Positions 1-10,100 of a DNA stretch of 64,000 nucleotides are shown piece by piece. This DNA is from Anaeramoeba ignava. Its lineage: Eukaryota > Metamonada > Anaeramoebidae. The position numbers and the translations under genes are program-made. The DNA is taken from contig JAPDFW010000114.1 in the NCBI GenBank assembly GCA_028826165.1, forward strand, positions 186,001 through 250,000, given 5' to 3'. The stretch's first letter is position 1. Every line of letters starts with the position of its first letter. Under the pieces are notes generated by a model. That model did not search any database and was not told the origin of the DNA. It saw only the letters and a program-made list of their open reading frames with translations.

Positions 1-1
1 T

Positions 2-2716
2 GATCGTCTTTCTGCGTCACTTGTCAATTTGCATCTGAACTTCAACCGATTTCGCAACATCCCGAAAAGCATATCCAATTTAACAGAGCTGAGACAATTA
101 TTTATAAGTCACAACACGATAAAAACATGTGATCTGCGAGCCGAAAAACTTGTGGATCTTGATCTGTCACATAACGGACTTGAAAAGATCACTGGGGAAT
201 CGCTCCACTCAATGAGCCGATTGGAGTATCTATGTCTAAACAACAACAAGCTGACAACGCTACCGGAATCGCTTGGGGATCAGATGTTCCTGGGCGTTCT
301 GAAGCTGGAAACAAACAGTTTGTCTTCACTTCCAGATTCGATCGTGAAACTTCAGAGTCTAAAAGAGTTGAATTTGGCGGATAACTCTCTTAGTGAATTA
401 CCAACGGACTTTGGCCGCCTTGCCCAGCTGAGCTCTTTGGGTCTCCACAAGAACAATCTATCATCTTTACCAACTTCTTTTTCCAAACTCGAAAATTTGG
501 CGTTACTCAATTTGTCAAGTAATTCTCTTGTTGCGTTTCCTGAACAAATACTCTTCCTGAAAAATCTTGAAAGATTAGACATCGCGTGTTGTTGTCTTGC
601 CGCGTTTCCTGAGAATCTCGATGCACTTTCCAGTCTCAGGGAGCTCAACGCGTGCAGCAATCTTCTCAAATCAATTCCACCTTCAATAGGAAATCTCAAA
701 AATCTCCATGAACTTCATTTAAGCGACAATCTTCTTGAGAATCTTCCTCCAGAATTCTTCCGCATCGGATCTGGTGATGTTTCTTCCAAGATCGCTGTTC
801 ATATTTCTGGGAACTTTCTTAAAACATTTGATTCAGGTTGGTTCTCAATCCCAAATTTGGTTGCATTGGATATTTCCCACAACGAAATCACCTCAGCTCC
901 AAAAGACCATTTCGATAAGCTTCCCCGTCTGCGTTCGCTCAAGTTGTCCCACAACAAGATGCGTGATCTGAATCTCAAAAGCACTGAAAACTTACCATTT
1001 CTTCACACACTCCACATTGAAGGAAATTACCTGTCATCTGATTTCATTACTTTTCTGGATTCTGTGCTTAAGGAATCCGCAAATCTTTCCGAACAATCTC
1101 GCGAGCACAACTTTCCCCGTGTGTTTGAAAGCGCAGAAATATCTCTAACGCGCTCCAAAACAACAAGCTTCGCAAACTTGAACAGAGCCTATCCTTCCTT
1201 AAGAAGCTTTCTTCTTTCTCCTTTGCCAGTCCACTTCCACAACCATTCTCTTCACACAAACTCTCAGCACTACAAAGTGGGGTATTCCGAAGTGAAAGGA
1301 CGCAGACCCACAATGGAAGACTCGATCGACATCCAAACAGGATGCGGACCCTTGGCAAACATCGATATATACTCCATCTTCGACGGTCATGCTGGAGACT
1401 CCTCCTCCATTCTTGCTTCCTCTCTCCTCGCTTCTACTATACTTGCAGATCTTTATGAACATCTTCCTCATCTTATTGAAAAAACAAAAATTTTTGCCGA
1501 GCCAAATTTTTCCCAAAAGACCCAAAAAATGTCACAATCTACTCTCGATTTGATGATCACCAAAAACAAACTCAACACAGCCAAATTCTTCTCCAAAAAA
1601 GATGATAAAGAACTCCGCAAATTTTCCAAAAAGAAAAACCATTTGAATTTTTCTTCAAAATTACACTCTCCACATTCTCACACTCGCACAAACAGCAACT
1701 CCTCCCAAGACTCCTCCTTTTCAAACGAGACCTTCTCTCGAAGTAACAGCAACGATCCTCTCGATACAGATCTCCGCGAGATCCCACAACTAGATTCCTC
1801 TGTTGAAGAGGATGTCAAACTCCGCGAAATCAGCGCAATGTTCACACGCGTTTTCAAGACGTTTCACTCCCATCTCAAATCCATAGGGGATCGCTCAGGC
1901 ACTACGGCGCTCGTATCTTTGTTCATCGACAATGACTGCTATGTTGCAAATCTTGGCGACTCATGCGCCATCTTGTCAAGGAAAGGCAAGGCAATCCGCA
2001 TTTCTTTGGATCACAAACCTTTTCTTCCTGAAGAAGAAATCCGTATCAGAAAGGCTGGAGGTTATGTCTCAGACGACGGAAGAATCAACGGCGAACTTGC
2101 TGTTTCCAGATCCCTTGGCGACATCCAATTCGACGACTTTCTAAGCAGAAAACCTCATGTCTCCCACTTTCGTGTAACTCAAGATGACAGCTACTTGATT
2201 CTTATTTGCGATGGTGTCAGCGATATTTTGAACGACCAGGAAATCGTCAATATCGTAAATGCTGCTCCTTCTCCTTATAGAGCTGCTCTACGCATCAGGA
2301 ACTTGGCATATTCAAATGGTAGTACTGATAACATCTCTGTTATTGTTGTTAAACTCAATCCCTCCAAAAAATCCCTCAAAAATCCTGTTAATTTTTATTG
2401 TCTTGAAAATTCCAAAATCAGATCTCAATCTCAGAAATCACTCAAAACTCAACCACTTATTGGCGAACCAGAACCTCCTCAAAAACCAAAATTTAAATCA
2501 CGAATTCTTTCTCATGAATTCAAAGAAATAATTCCCAAAAAATCTACAAATTTCTCTCTCAGCAAATCATTTACAGATCAAAATTCTAAAAGTAATCCAA
2601 AATCAACTCCTAAAAATAATATTGAACAGGAAAATTTAGATAATGAAAAGAATAAAAAACAAATCGATCCTGTTGAAGATTCTGGATGGATCGATATTAG
2701 TCCCGATTTTAAATAA
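2..2716 (+). CDS. Leucine-rich repeat / PP2C-type Ser/Thr phosphatase (5' partial)
   Basis: The reading frame is already open at the left edge in mid-LRR, so the true start lies outside; 904 residues are visible. Residues 1 to about 345 are LRRs of about 23 residues with the L-x-x-L-x-L-x-x-N pattern. A PP2C catalytic domain spans about 425-785: GRRPTMED (about 432), IFDGHAGD (460), GTTALVS (630), ELAVSRSLGD (697), LICDGVSD (735) and STDNISVIVV (773). The metal-binding Asp residues are all present, so it should be a Mg/Mn-dependent protein phosphatase. A Ser/Lys-rich loop of about 150 residues (480-600) interrupts the domain after the DGH motif. The last 120 residues are low complexity and use AT-richer codons. 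LRR-PP2C fusions are known from PHLPP-type phosphatases and protists; LRRs usually select the substrate. Converges on the next gene. Confidence 0.93.
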   Translation, partial: DRLSASLVNLHLNFNRFRNIPKSISNLTELRQLFISHNTIKTCDLRAEKLVDLDLSHNGLEKITGESLHSMSRLEYLCLNNNKLTTLPESLGDQMFLGVLKLETNSLSSLPDSIVKLQSLKELNLADNSLSELPTDFGRLAQLSSLGLHKNNLSSLPTSFSKLENLALLNLSSNSLVAFPEQILFLKNLERLDIACCCLAAFPENLDALSSLRELNACSNLLKSIPPSIGNLKNLHELHLSDNLLENLPPEFFRIGSGDVSSKIAVHISGNFLKTFDSGWFSIPNLVALDISHNEITSAPKDHFDKLPRLRSLKLSHNKMRDLNLKSTENLPFLHTLHIEGNYLSSDFITFLDSVLKESANLSEQSREHNFPRVFESAEISLTRSKTTSFANLNRAYPSLRSFLLSPLPVHFHNHSLHTNSQHYKVGYSEVKGRRPTMEDSIDIQTGCGPLANIDIYSIFDGHAGDSSSILASSLLASTILADLYEHLPHLIEKTKIFAEPNFSQKTQKMSQSTLDLMITKNKLNTAKFFSKKDDKELRKFSKKKNHLNFSSKLHSPHSHTRTNSNSSQDSSFSNETFSRSNSNDPLDTDLREIPQLDSSVEEDVKLREISAMFTRVFKTFHSHLKSIGDRSGTTALVSLFIDNDCYVANLGDSCAILSRKGKAIRISLDHKPFLPEEEIRIRKAGGYVSDDGRINGELAVSRSLGDIQFDDFLSRKPHVSHFRVTQDDSYLILICDGVSDILNDQEIVNIVNAAPSPYRAALRIRNLAYSNGSTDNISVIVVKLNPSKKSLKNPVNFYCLENSKIRSQSQKSLKTQPLIGEPEPPQKPKFKSRILSHEFKEIIPKKSTNFSLSKSFTDQNSKSNPKSTPKNNIEQENLDNEKNKKQIDPVEDSGWIDISPDFK

Positions 2717-2884
2717 AACTTATCAATTTTATTTTTTGATTTTCTTTTTAAGTTATTTTTCTTTTTTGTTTTTATTTTTAGTTTCTTTACTTTTTTTTAA
2801 AACAAAAACAAAAACAAAAATTTTTAATCACTTTTTTTTTTTTTTAAAATTTAAATCTTAATTTTATTCAAAAATCACAATTAT

Positions 2885-4633
2885 TTAAATTAGAAAAATT
2901 TCTATTGATTTAATTCTCCAATTTTTTGAAGGACCAGCAAAAAAATCCAAACAATCTTGTTGGTTTTGAAGATTTGGAGATTGAAAATTTTCACCAAGTT
3001 CTGAAAAACCTTGTCTTAAATCAGAAAAAAAACCAAGATCTCTAAAATTGCCAAAAACAGGACCGAATTGGGGATTAAAACAAACAGCAAAACAATCTTT
3101 ATCCTTTTGGATTGGGAATTTTTGAGGAGATGATCCATCAGGATTTTCTAACGAAAAAAGAAACGAATTTGGATCTTTAATCCAACCCGAATTTGAGTCA
3201 CAAGATCTGAAGCACCAACAAGAAGGATCAGAAACAAAGCCGACTTGAGTAAATCCGCCGAAAATGAATCCCTCAACGGTTTCAACAACAACACAAGTGG
3301 CTCCTTTGTTGTCAATTTTTCTGTGGAATGCTTGACTTGACCAGCCGTCAAGACTTGTTGAAAATGCAATTTTTGGTTGTTCTTGAATATGGAATGGCCG
3401 TATCCATTCAAATAATTGAATCCAATAGTAATAATCTCTCAGAATTGCTGAGAGAGAGAATGTTGATTTCTTTTTTGGCAATTTTTTCTCGGGATTTTCT
3501 TCAATCTCACTAATTTTGAAATCGGGAATTTTAAGTCCAATTATTTTCGATCCAATTATTTTCGATCCAATTTCCGTTGATTCGATTTTCCTCATCATCA
3601 TCTGTTCGTACAATAAACGCTTCTGGCTTTTTCGATAAGATTCCTTCATTTTCTCAAGTTTTTCCTTTTCGGTTTCAAGTGCTTCGCGATCCTTTTTGAT
3701 ACTTTCCTTTCTCTTTTGGATTTCTCTTTGCTTCTCCTCTTTTTTGCGTTTGAACTCGCGCTGTTCATTGATTTCCTTTTCGATTTCGCTTGTCTTTGTG
3801 GTTACCTGTTGATTTGCAATTTGGTTTTCCAATTTCTGGGCAATTTCTTGAGGGAAAAACAAGAGTGCCTTGATTTTCTTAAAATCATCCTTCTTTATCA
3901 GAGTGTAATCAATCTGCGAAAACACAGAATACGCGATCTTTCGGGTTTGCTTTCTTTTTTCTTTCTGGTTCGCAATAATACTGTCCATTTCCAATTTTTC
4001 TTTTGCCCAATTTTGGATCATTTGAACCAACTCAAAATCAACACTCTTTTGATAATCGACCACTTTCCGCGCAATTTTAAGCACTGTTTCCTGTGATAGT
4101 TGTCCAAGATTGCCTTTTTTGTCGAGCAATCCAAAATTTTCAGCAATGAAATTAATGCATTCATTTTCAACCAATTGTGATTTCATTGTGACTGATGTCG
4201 AAATATAAAGAAAAGCCGTTGAAGAATTGATATTGTTGAAAACCTCCTGTTCAAGCACTTTCTCAAGTAATTTCAGTTTGAATTCCCTGGAGAAAATCCA
4301 GAAATCAAGAAGATCTGAACGTTTGCATTCAATTTTGTTTGTGTAAATGTATTTAAGAATATTTTCCATTATTCGTGAATTAATATGTGGAAATGAAACT
4401 GATTTTGTTTTCTCATCTCCGCAAATATAAGCAAAAAATTCGCTTCTTGCGCTTAAAATTGTGCGATGGAGTTTGAATTCATGCTGTTCAATTCCTGCTT
4501 TTATCACAAAATTATACATTTTTTGTTGATTTAATAATTTAGTCAAATCATTTCGGAATTTTTTGAATATTTTTTCATTTTGATTTATATTTAGTTCTAG
4601 TTTTATTTTTTCATTGGAATCATCTTTATTCAT
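2885..4633 (-). CDS. BTB-BACK-coiled-coil-TLDc-like protein
   Basis: Single exon, 582 residues from the Met codon at 4633. The frame is open to an upstream ATG at 4711, but that extension is a Phe/Lys-rich read of the T-rich leader and is rejected. A BTB domain (about 35-105) contains FKLHRTILSARSEFFAYI. A BACK-like helical region follows (110-230), then a Lys/Glu coiled coil (about 280-345) and a short GSKIIG/GLKI repeat. The C-terminal 165 residues form a TLDc-like domain with SLDGWSSQAFHRKIDNKG and IFGGFTQVGF. BTB-BACK proteins typically dimerise and can serve as CUL3 adaptors; TLDc is linked to oxidative-stress and V-ATPase regulation in other eukaryotes. The specific role here is unknown. 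A paralogue of the same architecture lies at 46659-48169. Confidence 0.88.
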   Translation of the reverse strand: MNKDDSNEKIKLELNINQNEKIFKKFRNDLTKLLNQQKMYNFVIKAGIEQHEFKLHRTILSARSEFFAYICGDEKTKSVSFPHINSRIMENILKYIYTNKIECKRSDLLDFWIFSREFKLKLLEKVLEQEVFNNINSSTAFLYISTSVTMKSQLVENECINFIAENFGLLDKKGNLGQLSQETVLKIARKVVDYQKSVDFELVQMIQNWAKEKLEMDSIIANQKEKRKQTRKIAYSVFSQIDYTLIKKDDFKKIKALLFFPQEIAQKLENQIANQQVTTKTSEIEKEINEQREFKRKKEEKQREIQKRKESIKKDREALETEKEKLEKMKESYRKSQKRLLYEQMMMRKIESTEIGSKIIGSKIIGLKIPDFKISEIEENPEKKLPKKKSTFSLSAILRDYYYWIQLFEWIRPFHIQEQPKIAFSTSLDGWSSQAFHRKIDNKGATCVVVETVEGFIFGGFTQVGFVSDPSCWCFRSCDSNSGWIKDPNSFLFSLENPDGSSPQKFPIQKDKDCFAVCFNPQFGPVFGNFRDLGFFSDLRQGFSELGENFQSPNLQNQQDCLDFFAGPSKNWRIKSIEIFLI

Positions 4634-4656
4634 TTGATTAAAATTAAAAAAGAAAA

Positions 4657-4690
4657 AATGAAAAATTAAAAAATGAAAAAATGAAAAAAA
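4657..4690 (-). promoter_or_regulatory. TCATTTTTT initiator-like cluster upstream of BTB-TLDc gene
   Basis: Read on the minus strand this is a tandem series of TCATTTTTT units, 24-57 bases before the start codon at 4633. The same motif in the same sense orientation precedes nearly every gene in the window. Confidence 0.45.
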
Positions 4691-4703
4691 ATTTTTTTTA
4701 AAA

Positions 4704-4717
4704 TTTTTCATTTTTTT
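4704..4717 (+). promoter_or_regulatory. TTTTTCATTTTTTT initiator-like motif upstream of VPS25
   Basis: Plus-strand copy of the TCATTTTT motif, 28 bases before the VPS25 ATG. It shares a 111-base divergent intergenic region with the oppositely oriented cluster of the neighbouring gene, so the motif follows the direction of transcription. Confidence 0.45.
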
Positions 4718-4744
4718 AATTCTAATTCAATTCAATTAAATTCA

Positions 4745-6092
4745 ATGAATAATTTTAATTTCCCTTCTTATTATAATTTACCTCCTTTTTTTACTATTCA
4801 ACCAGTTCAAGCAACAAGAGAAAAACAATTAAAATTATGGATTGATCTTGTTCTTGCTTTTACTAAACATTTTAAAAAATATACTATTGATATTCAAGAG
4901 GATTCAAAATCTTCTCTTTTTAACAATGAAAAAATTAACAGAAATTTAAATGATGAAGGAATTAGATTACTTTTAGAAGAGTTAGTTAAACATGGCCATG
5001 GTGAATGGCTTGATAAATCAAAAGCTAGTTGTCGAGTAATTATAAATTAAATTATAAATAATTATATAAATAAAATTATAAATAAAATTATAAATTAAAT
5101 TATAAATTAAAATTATAAATTAAATAATAAATTAAATTATAAATTAAATTATAAATAAAAATTATAAAATAAATTATAAATAATTATATAAATAAAATTA
5201 TAAATAAAATTATAAATAAATTATAAATAAAATTATAAATAAATTATAAATAAATAATAAATTAAATTATAAATAAAATTATAAATTAAATTATAAATAA
5301 AATTATAAATTAAATTATAAATAAAATTATAAATTAAATTATAAATAAAATTATAAATAAAATTATAAATAAAATTATAAATAAAATTATAAATAAAATT
5401 ATAAATAAAATTATAAATAAAATTATAAATTAAATTATAAATAAAATTATAAATAAAATTATAAATAAAATTATAAATAAAATTATAAATTAAAATTATA
5501 AATAAAATTATAAATAAAATTATAAATTAAATTATAAATTAAATTATAAATTAAATTATAATAAATTAAATTATAAATTAAATTATAAATAAAATTCTAT
5601 AAATTAAAATTATAAATAATAAAATTATAAATAAAATTATAAATTAAATTATAAATAAAATTATAAATAAAATTATAAATAAAATTATAAATAAAATTAT
5701 AAATTAAATTATAAATAAAATTATAAATTAAATTATAAATTAAATTATAAATTAAATTATAAATTAAATAAATTATATCAATTAGATAATTTGGAGAACT
5801 TTTGATGAATGGGGTAAAATGATTTATAAATGGGCGGATAAAAATGGATTAGTTGGACAAGTTTGTACAGTTTATGAAATTAGAGAAGGTGATTTAGCTC
5901 AAGAAGAAGGTATTTTATTTTATAATTTAAAATAAAATAATATTAATTTTCTAATTATTTTGATTAGAATTTTATGGATTAGATTATGATACTACAATTA
6001 AAGCTTTAGAAGCTTTAGAAAAACAAAATCTTGCAAAAATATTTAAATCGGAAAATTCAGATGAAACTGGTGTTAAATTCTTTACCCAATAA
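4745..6092 (+). CDS. VPS25: ESCRT-II subunit VPS25
   Basis: Three exons: 4745-5035, 5786-5909, 5968-6092 (phases 0 and 1), giving 179 residues, the usual VPS25 length. The N-terminus has the family PPFF motif (YYNLPPFFTIQP) that binds VPS22/VPS36, followed by two winged-helix domains. Hallmarks are SSLFNNEKI, EELVKHGHGEWLDKSK, IIWRTFDEWGKMIYKWA, TVYEIREGD and a C-terminal GVKFF. ESCRT-II (VPS22, VPS36 and two VPS25) works at endosomes in multivesicular-body sorting, with VPS25 recruiting ESCRT-III. Intron 1 (750 bases) is almost entirely a short AT repeat; intron 2 is 58 bases. Start chosen because MNNFNFPSYYNLPPFF aligns with the family N-terminus. Confidence 0.94.
5036..5785 (+). repeat. 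Intron 1 of VPS25: (ATAAAATTATAAATTAA)-type tandem repeat
   Basis: Between donor GTAATT and acceptor ATTAG the intron consists of alternating TTATAAATAAAA and TTATAAATTAAA units with small variants. The last 20 bases before the acceptor are not repeat. The same unit in the same sense orientation fills intron 1 of the GCP3 gene 52 kb away. Confidence 0.9.
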
Positions 6093-6247
6093 AATTCTAT
6101 TAATCAAACAAACAAATTCCACTTTTTTTTTTAATGTTTTTTTTTTTTTGCTTTTTTTTCCTCATTTTTAATTAAAAAAAAAAAATAATAAACAAAAAAT
6201 CAAAAATCATTTTTTTTTTTCTACTTTTTTTTTTTTGTTTTATTTAA
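6093..6247. other. Intergenic, VPS25 to BEACH gene
   Basis: 155 bases of A and T homopolymer runs. It contains CTCATTTTTAATT and ATCATTTTTTTTTT before the BEACH start, matching the TCATTTTT pattern seen upstream of other genes. No other feature seen. Confidence 0.6.
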
Positions 6248-7145
6248 ATGACATTTTGGCGAACTGTATTTAAAAAACAAAGAAGTGACGCAAATAAAAC
6301 AAATCAAAACAATCTAACAAACAAAGAGCAAAAAGAATTTAGTTTAAAATCAAACGAAATTTGGGAACAATTAGAAACACTTTGGGAAGCTAGAAAACAA
6401 ATAACAGATCCTGTTTATAATTTTATTACCAATTTTTATTTATAAAATCAATATTCTTTGACAACTATATTTTTTTTTCTTTTTTTTTATTCATTCATTA
6501 TTTTCATTTTAGGATGCTTTTTATAATTGGTATATTGATCTTTCAAGTCTTTTTTTAGCTAAAAGCAAAGAATGGAAACCTCCACCTTCAGAAAAGAAAA
6601 TAGAAAAAATGTTTAAATTTGAAAATAAATCAAAGAAGAAATCAAAATTTTCAAGGAAAAAAAAAAGTGTAAAATCTCCTTGGGAAAATTTACAAGAATT
6701 ACAAGATTATTCTAAATTGAGAGAGTTTCAAATCTCTCAAGCAAAAGACCCCAAATTTTCTTTTATTCTTGAAAATATTTCCCAACCTTTTGAATTTATT
6801 ATTGATACTTTACATGTTGCTTATGTTCTTTTGGATAAATTAAAAAAAGGTTATTTTCAAAAATCTATATTTAATTTATAATTTAATTTATAATTTAATT
6901 TATTTTTTAATTTATTTTTTAAGCTTTTGTAATTTCGAAAGGTCAATCATTTTCAATTCCTTTTAACTTAATTAACTTATCAACTTCACTTGAAGTTTTA
7001 TCTATTCTTTCAAGATCCAAAATTAACCAACAAATTATGATAAGATTTGGTTTAATTCATGAATTAAAATCTATTGCAAACGTTTCTCTTCAATTTTATT
7101 CATTAATTTCTCAAACTGTTTGATTAAAACAAAACAAAATAATAA

Positions 7146-7176
<31 letters not shown>

Positions 7177-10100
7177 TTCATTTGTTTTTCTTTTTAAATT
7201 TGATTTAGGATGTTTCACTTTATTCACCTGATAAAACACTTACTTTAGTTCAAATTCAAAATATGTTATATTTTCAATTTCTACAGTTGAATTTATTGAT
7301 AATAATTTCAAATATTTCAAATATCCCACTTTTGGAATTATCAATCGAATATTTAGAGAAAATTGCAAACACAAAATTAACAATAGATTTTGAGTTTTTA
7401 TCTCAACTTGAAGCAGTTGAACTACTCAAAGGTTTTTATTTTATTTTATTTTAATTTAATAAATGAATTTTTTAATTTTAATTTCAAATAAAACAAAAGA
7501 TCTTTTTCAAAAATCAATTGAATTAAGTCGATTCTACATCAATGAATGGCAACACCTGATCCACATTAATTTTTTAAATTTAATCATGAATTCAATCCGA
7601 TCTCGAAAATTCATAAATAATTTTAATGAGAAGTTACTCGAAAATGGATTTTCTGCTTTTATGCAATTCCGACAACCAAAAAAAATATTATCTTTTCCAA
7701 TTAGTTTTCTTGATGAAAAAGAGTTTTCTTTTTTGAATATTATGAAACTTTGGCAAGAACAATCGCAAAACCAAATACAAGAAGAAAGCGGGATGAGTAT
7801 GAATGAAAAGAAGGATATTATCAAGATATTCAAATACATCAATTCAATTCTTTTTTTGATTCATGTTTCCGAATTTATTGAAAATGATAATTATTTTGTT
7901 GAACAGTTTGTTTGCAATCATCCTCGAATTATGGAGTTATCTAATTTTACACTGTGGATTTCCTTCAAGTTTCTTCCAGATGACATCAACCGTTTAATGA
8001 AAGAAAACAAGCAAGTTTTAAACGAAAAAGTTGAAAAAAAAGCGCAACATTATTGTTCACCAAAAATCAATTCAATTGATAATTGCTTTAGATTAATAAA
8101 AAATGCAGTTGAGAAAAATTATTTTGGAAACGAAAGTAAAAAAAAGCAACAACAAAAATAATAATAATATATATATATTTATTTTTGTTTATTATTTTTA
8201 TAGAGAGAATTCCTCTTCCGAAAAATGTTGAATTCAAAGACTTTTTCGTTATGCAAAATATATCCACTCATTTGGTTCAAGAAACAAAAATTGACCACGA
8301 ATTTGAATCAAACAACCATTTGAGATACTTGTTCCAAATTCTATTAAAAATAAGCAGAAATTCTCATACACAAACTGCTGAAAACAACGAAAAAAAACAG
8401 GAAAATATTCCTATTCGTGATCGTATTATTGAAAATTTATTAAATATATTTCGGATTGAAGACAATCAAAAAGTTTTAAAGTATCGGAACATAATCCATA
8501 ATCTTTGGCCTCAATTACAAGTAATTACAAATTAAAAATTAAAAATTAAATGTATAAATTAATTCTCTCTGATTTGATTTGGAAATTTAGCTTGAAATTT
8601 TATCTCTTTTAATGCAAATACTTGACCAAAATGTATTGGACAAATTGAAGGAAAAAAAATATTGGTCAATTTTTTTCTCAAGTTATTTTATACCAGAAAT
8701 AAACAGTACCTTTATCGCCACAAAAGAATCAACACAACTTTTTTCAATAGTGAATGATTTATTGATGAAAATAATATACGAAGCTGGATATAAAGAGCAG
8801 ACAAGTAATATTGAAGAATGTGGAATTTTGGTGGAATTTTTGGAATATAATCGGCATAACCTAAATATAATTGGCCAAGTAATGACGGCTATTTTTGGAA
8901 TATTGGAGAGGAAATATAAAATGGCAGTTTCATCACTAACAACAATCAAAATCATCCCTGTTGTCACAGGAATTATTCACGAAACTTTCTGGTATCAAAT
9001 AGGATTGAAACAAGACGGAGAAGAAGATGAAAAAAAACAAAATATGGAGATTGAAACGGTTCAGGTTCCTGTTGCGCGATATAACCAATACACTCGAGAA
9101 TATTCGCTTGAAAAACTTTTCCAAGTGCGACTTCAAATGTTTGATTTCATCAACTTGTTTTTGTCAAATAAGGCACATAGAAAACTAATGGTGGAAAACT
9201 TTGGCAATGAATTGACAAGCATTTTGTTGACTTTGCTTCTTGAGAAGGAAACAAGAGATTTCTCTCTTCAACATTTATCATTCAATTTGGGAACAACTCC
9301 ATCAAAACAACCGCCCAACATATGGAAAGAAATGGGGACAAATATTTTGCGTTTTGTGCGGGTTTTGTTCGAAGAGGAAACCAAACGGAAGAAGAAAAAG
9401 GATGATCAAATCACCGATATTCAAGGTGATTTGGAAAAGGAATCATTGATTGAGCTGATGAAAGATGTTATGACAATGGTTTCCGATTGTATCACAAACC
9501 ACCAGGAAATATTGCAATACATGCTTATGGATATTGGGGTATTTCAGTTTGTTATGGAGTTACTCAAAGAGCCTGAAACCGCAAACAAGCTCTTTGTGGA
9601 AATAATGCACTTATTGATTGAACTCTTCCGAGGAAGCGATCCCACAGTTGTTGAGAAATTCGAGAAGGAAATTGGCCACGATGAACTTCGAAAGGCCATT
9701 TGGGAATGCCAAATGAAGAAGCAAACTGAGATTGCATTCCAACTTCTTTTGGAAATGCTTGTCAATAATAATTACAGTCAGCAAAAACAGGCTCCAATCC
9801 GCTCGCAAGAATCGAGAAATTCGTTCGGAATTCAACGGCTTTTTGACTGCGAACGGAACTACATTATCCAAAACAGACACGTCGTAATGGTCATGTTTCG
9901 GTTGTTTACACAAGGCGATCCACATCCTGATCTTCCGCTTTTTCTTAATCTCCTCGACACATTCACAATCATTTGCGAGCGCTCTTTGCACAATACCTCT
10001 TGTTGTTGCGAAGTAGGACTTGTCGGTTTTTTGGTCGATCTTATCCCCCATGTTTGGGGGAGTAATTCGCGTTTTTCAGATTCCTTGCAAAATGTAGAAG

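Noticed and set aside
4634-4711. Upstream in-frame ATG giving a hydrophobic N-terminus (signal peptide?) for the BTB-TLDc gene
   Set aside because: The extension is a read of the T-rich initiator-like leader. BTB proteins are cytosolic, and the downstream Met is a normal start. Similar leaders were rejected at 29165, 38024 and 46656.
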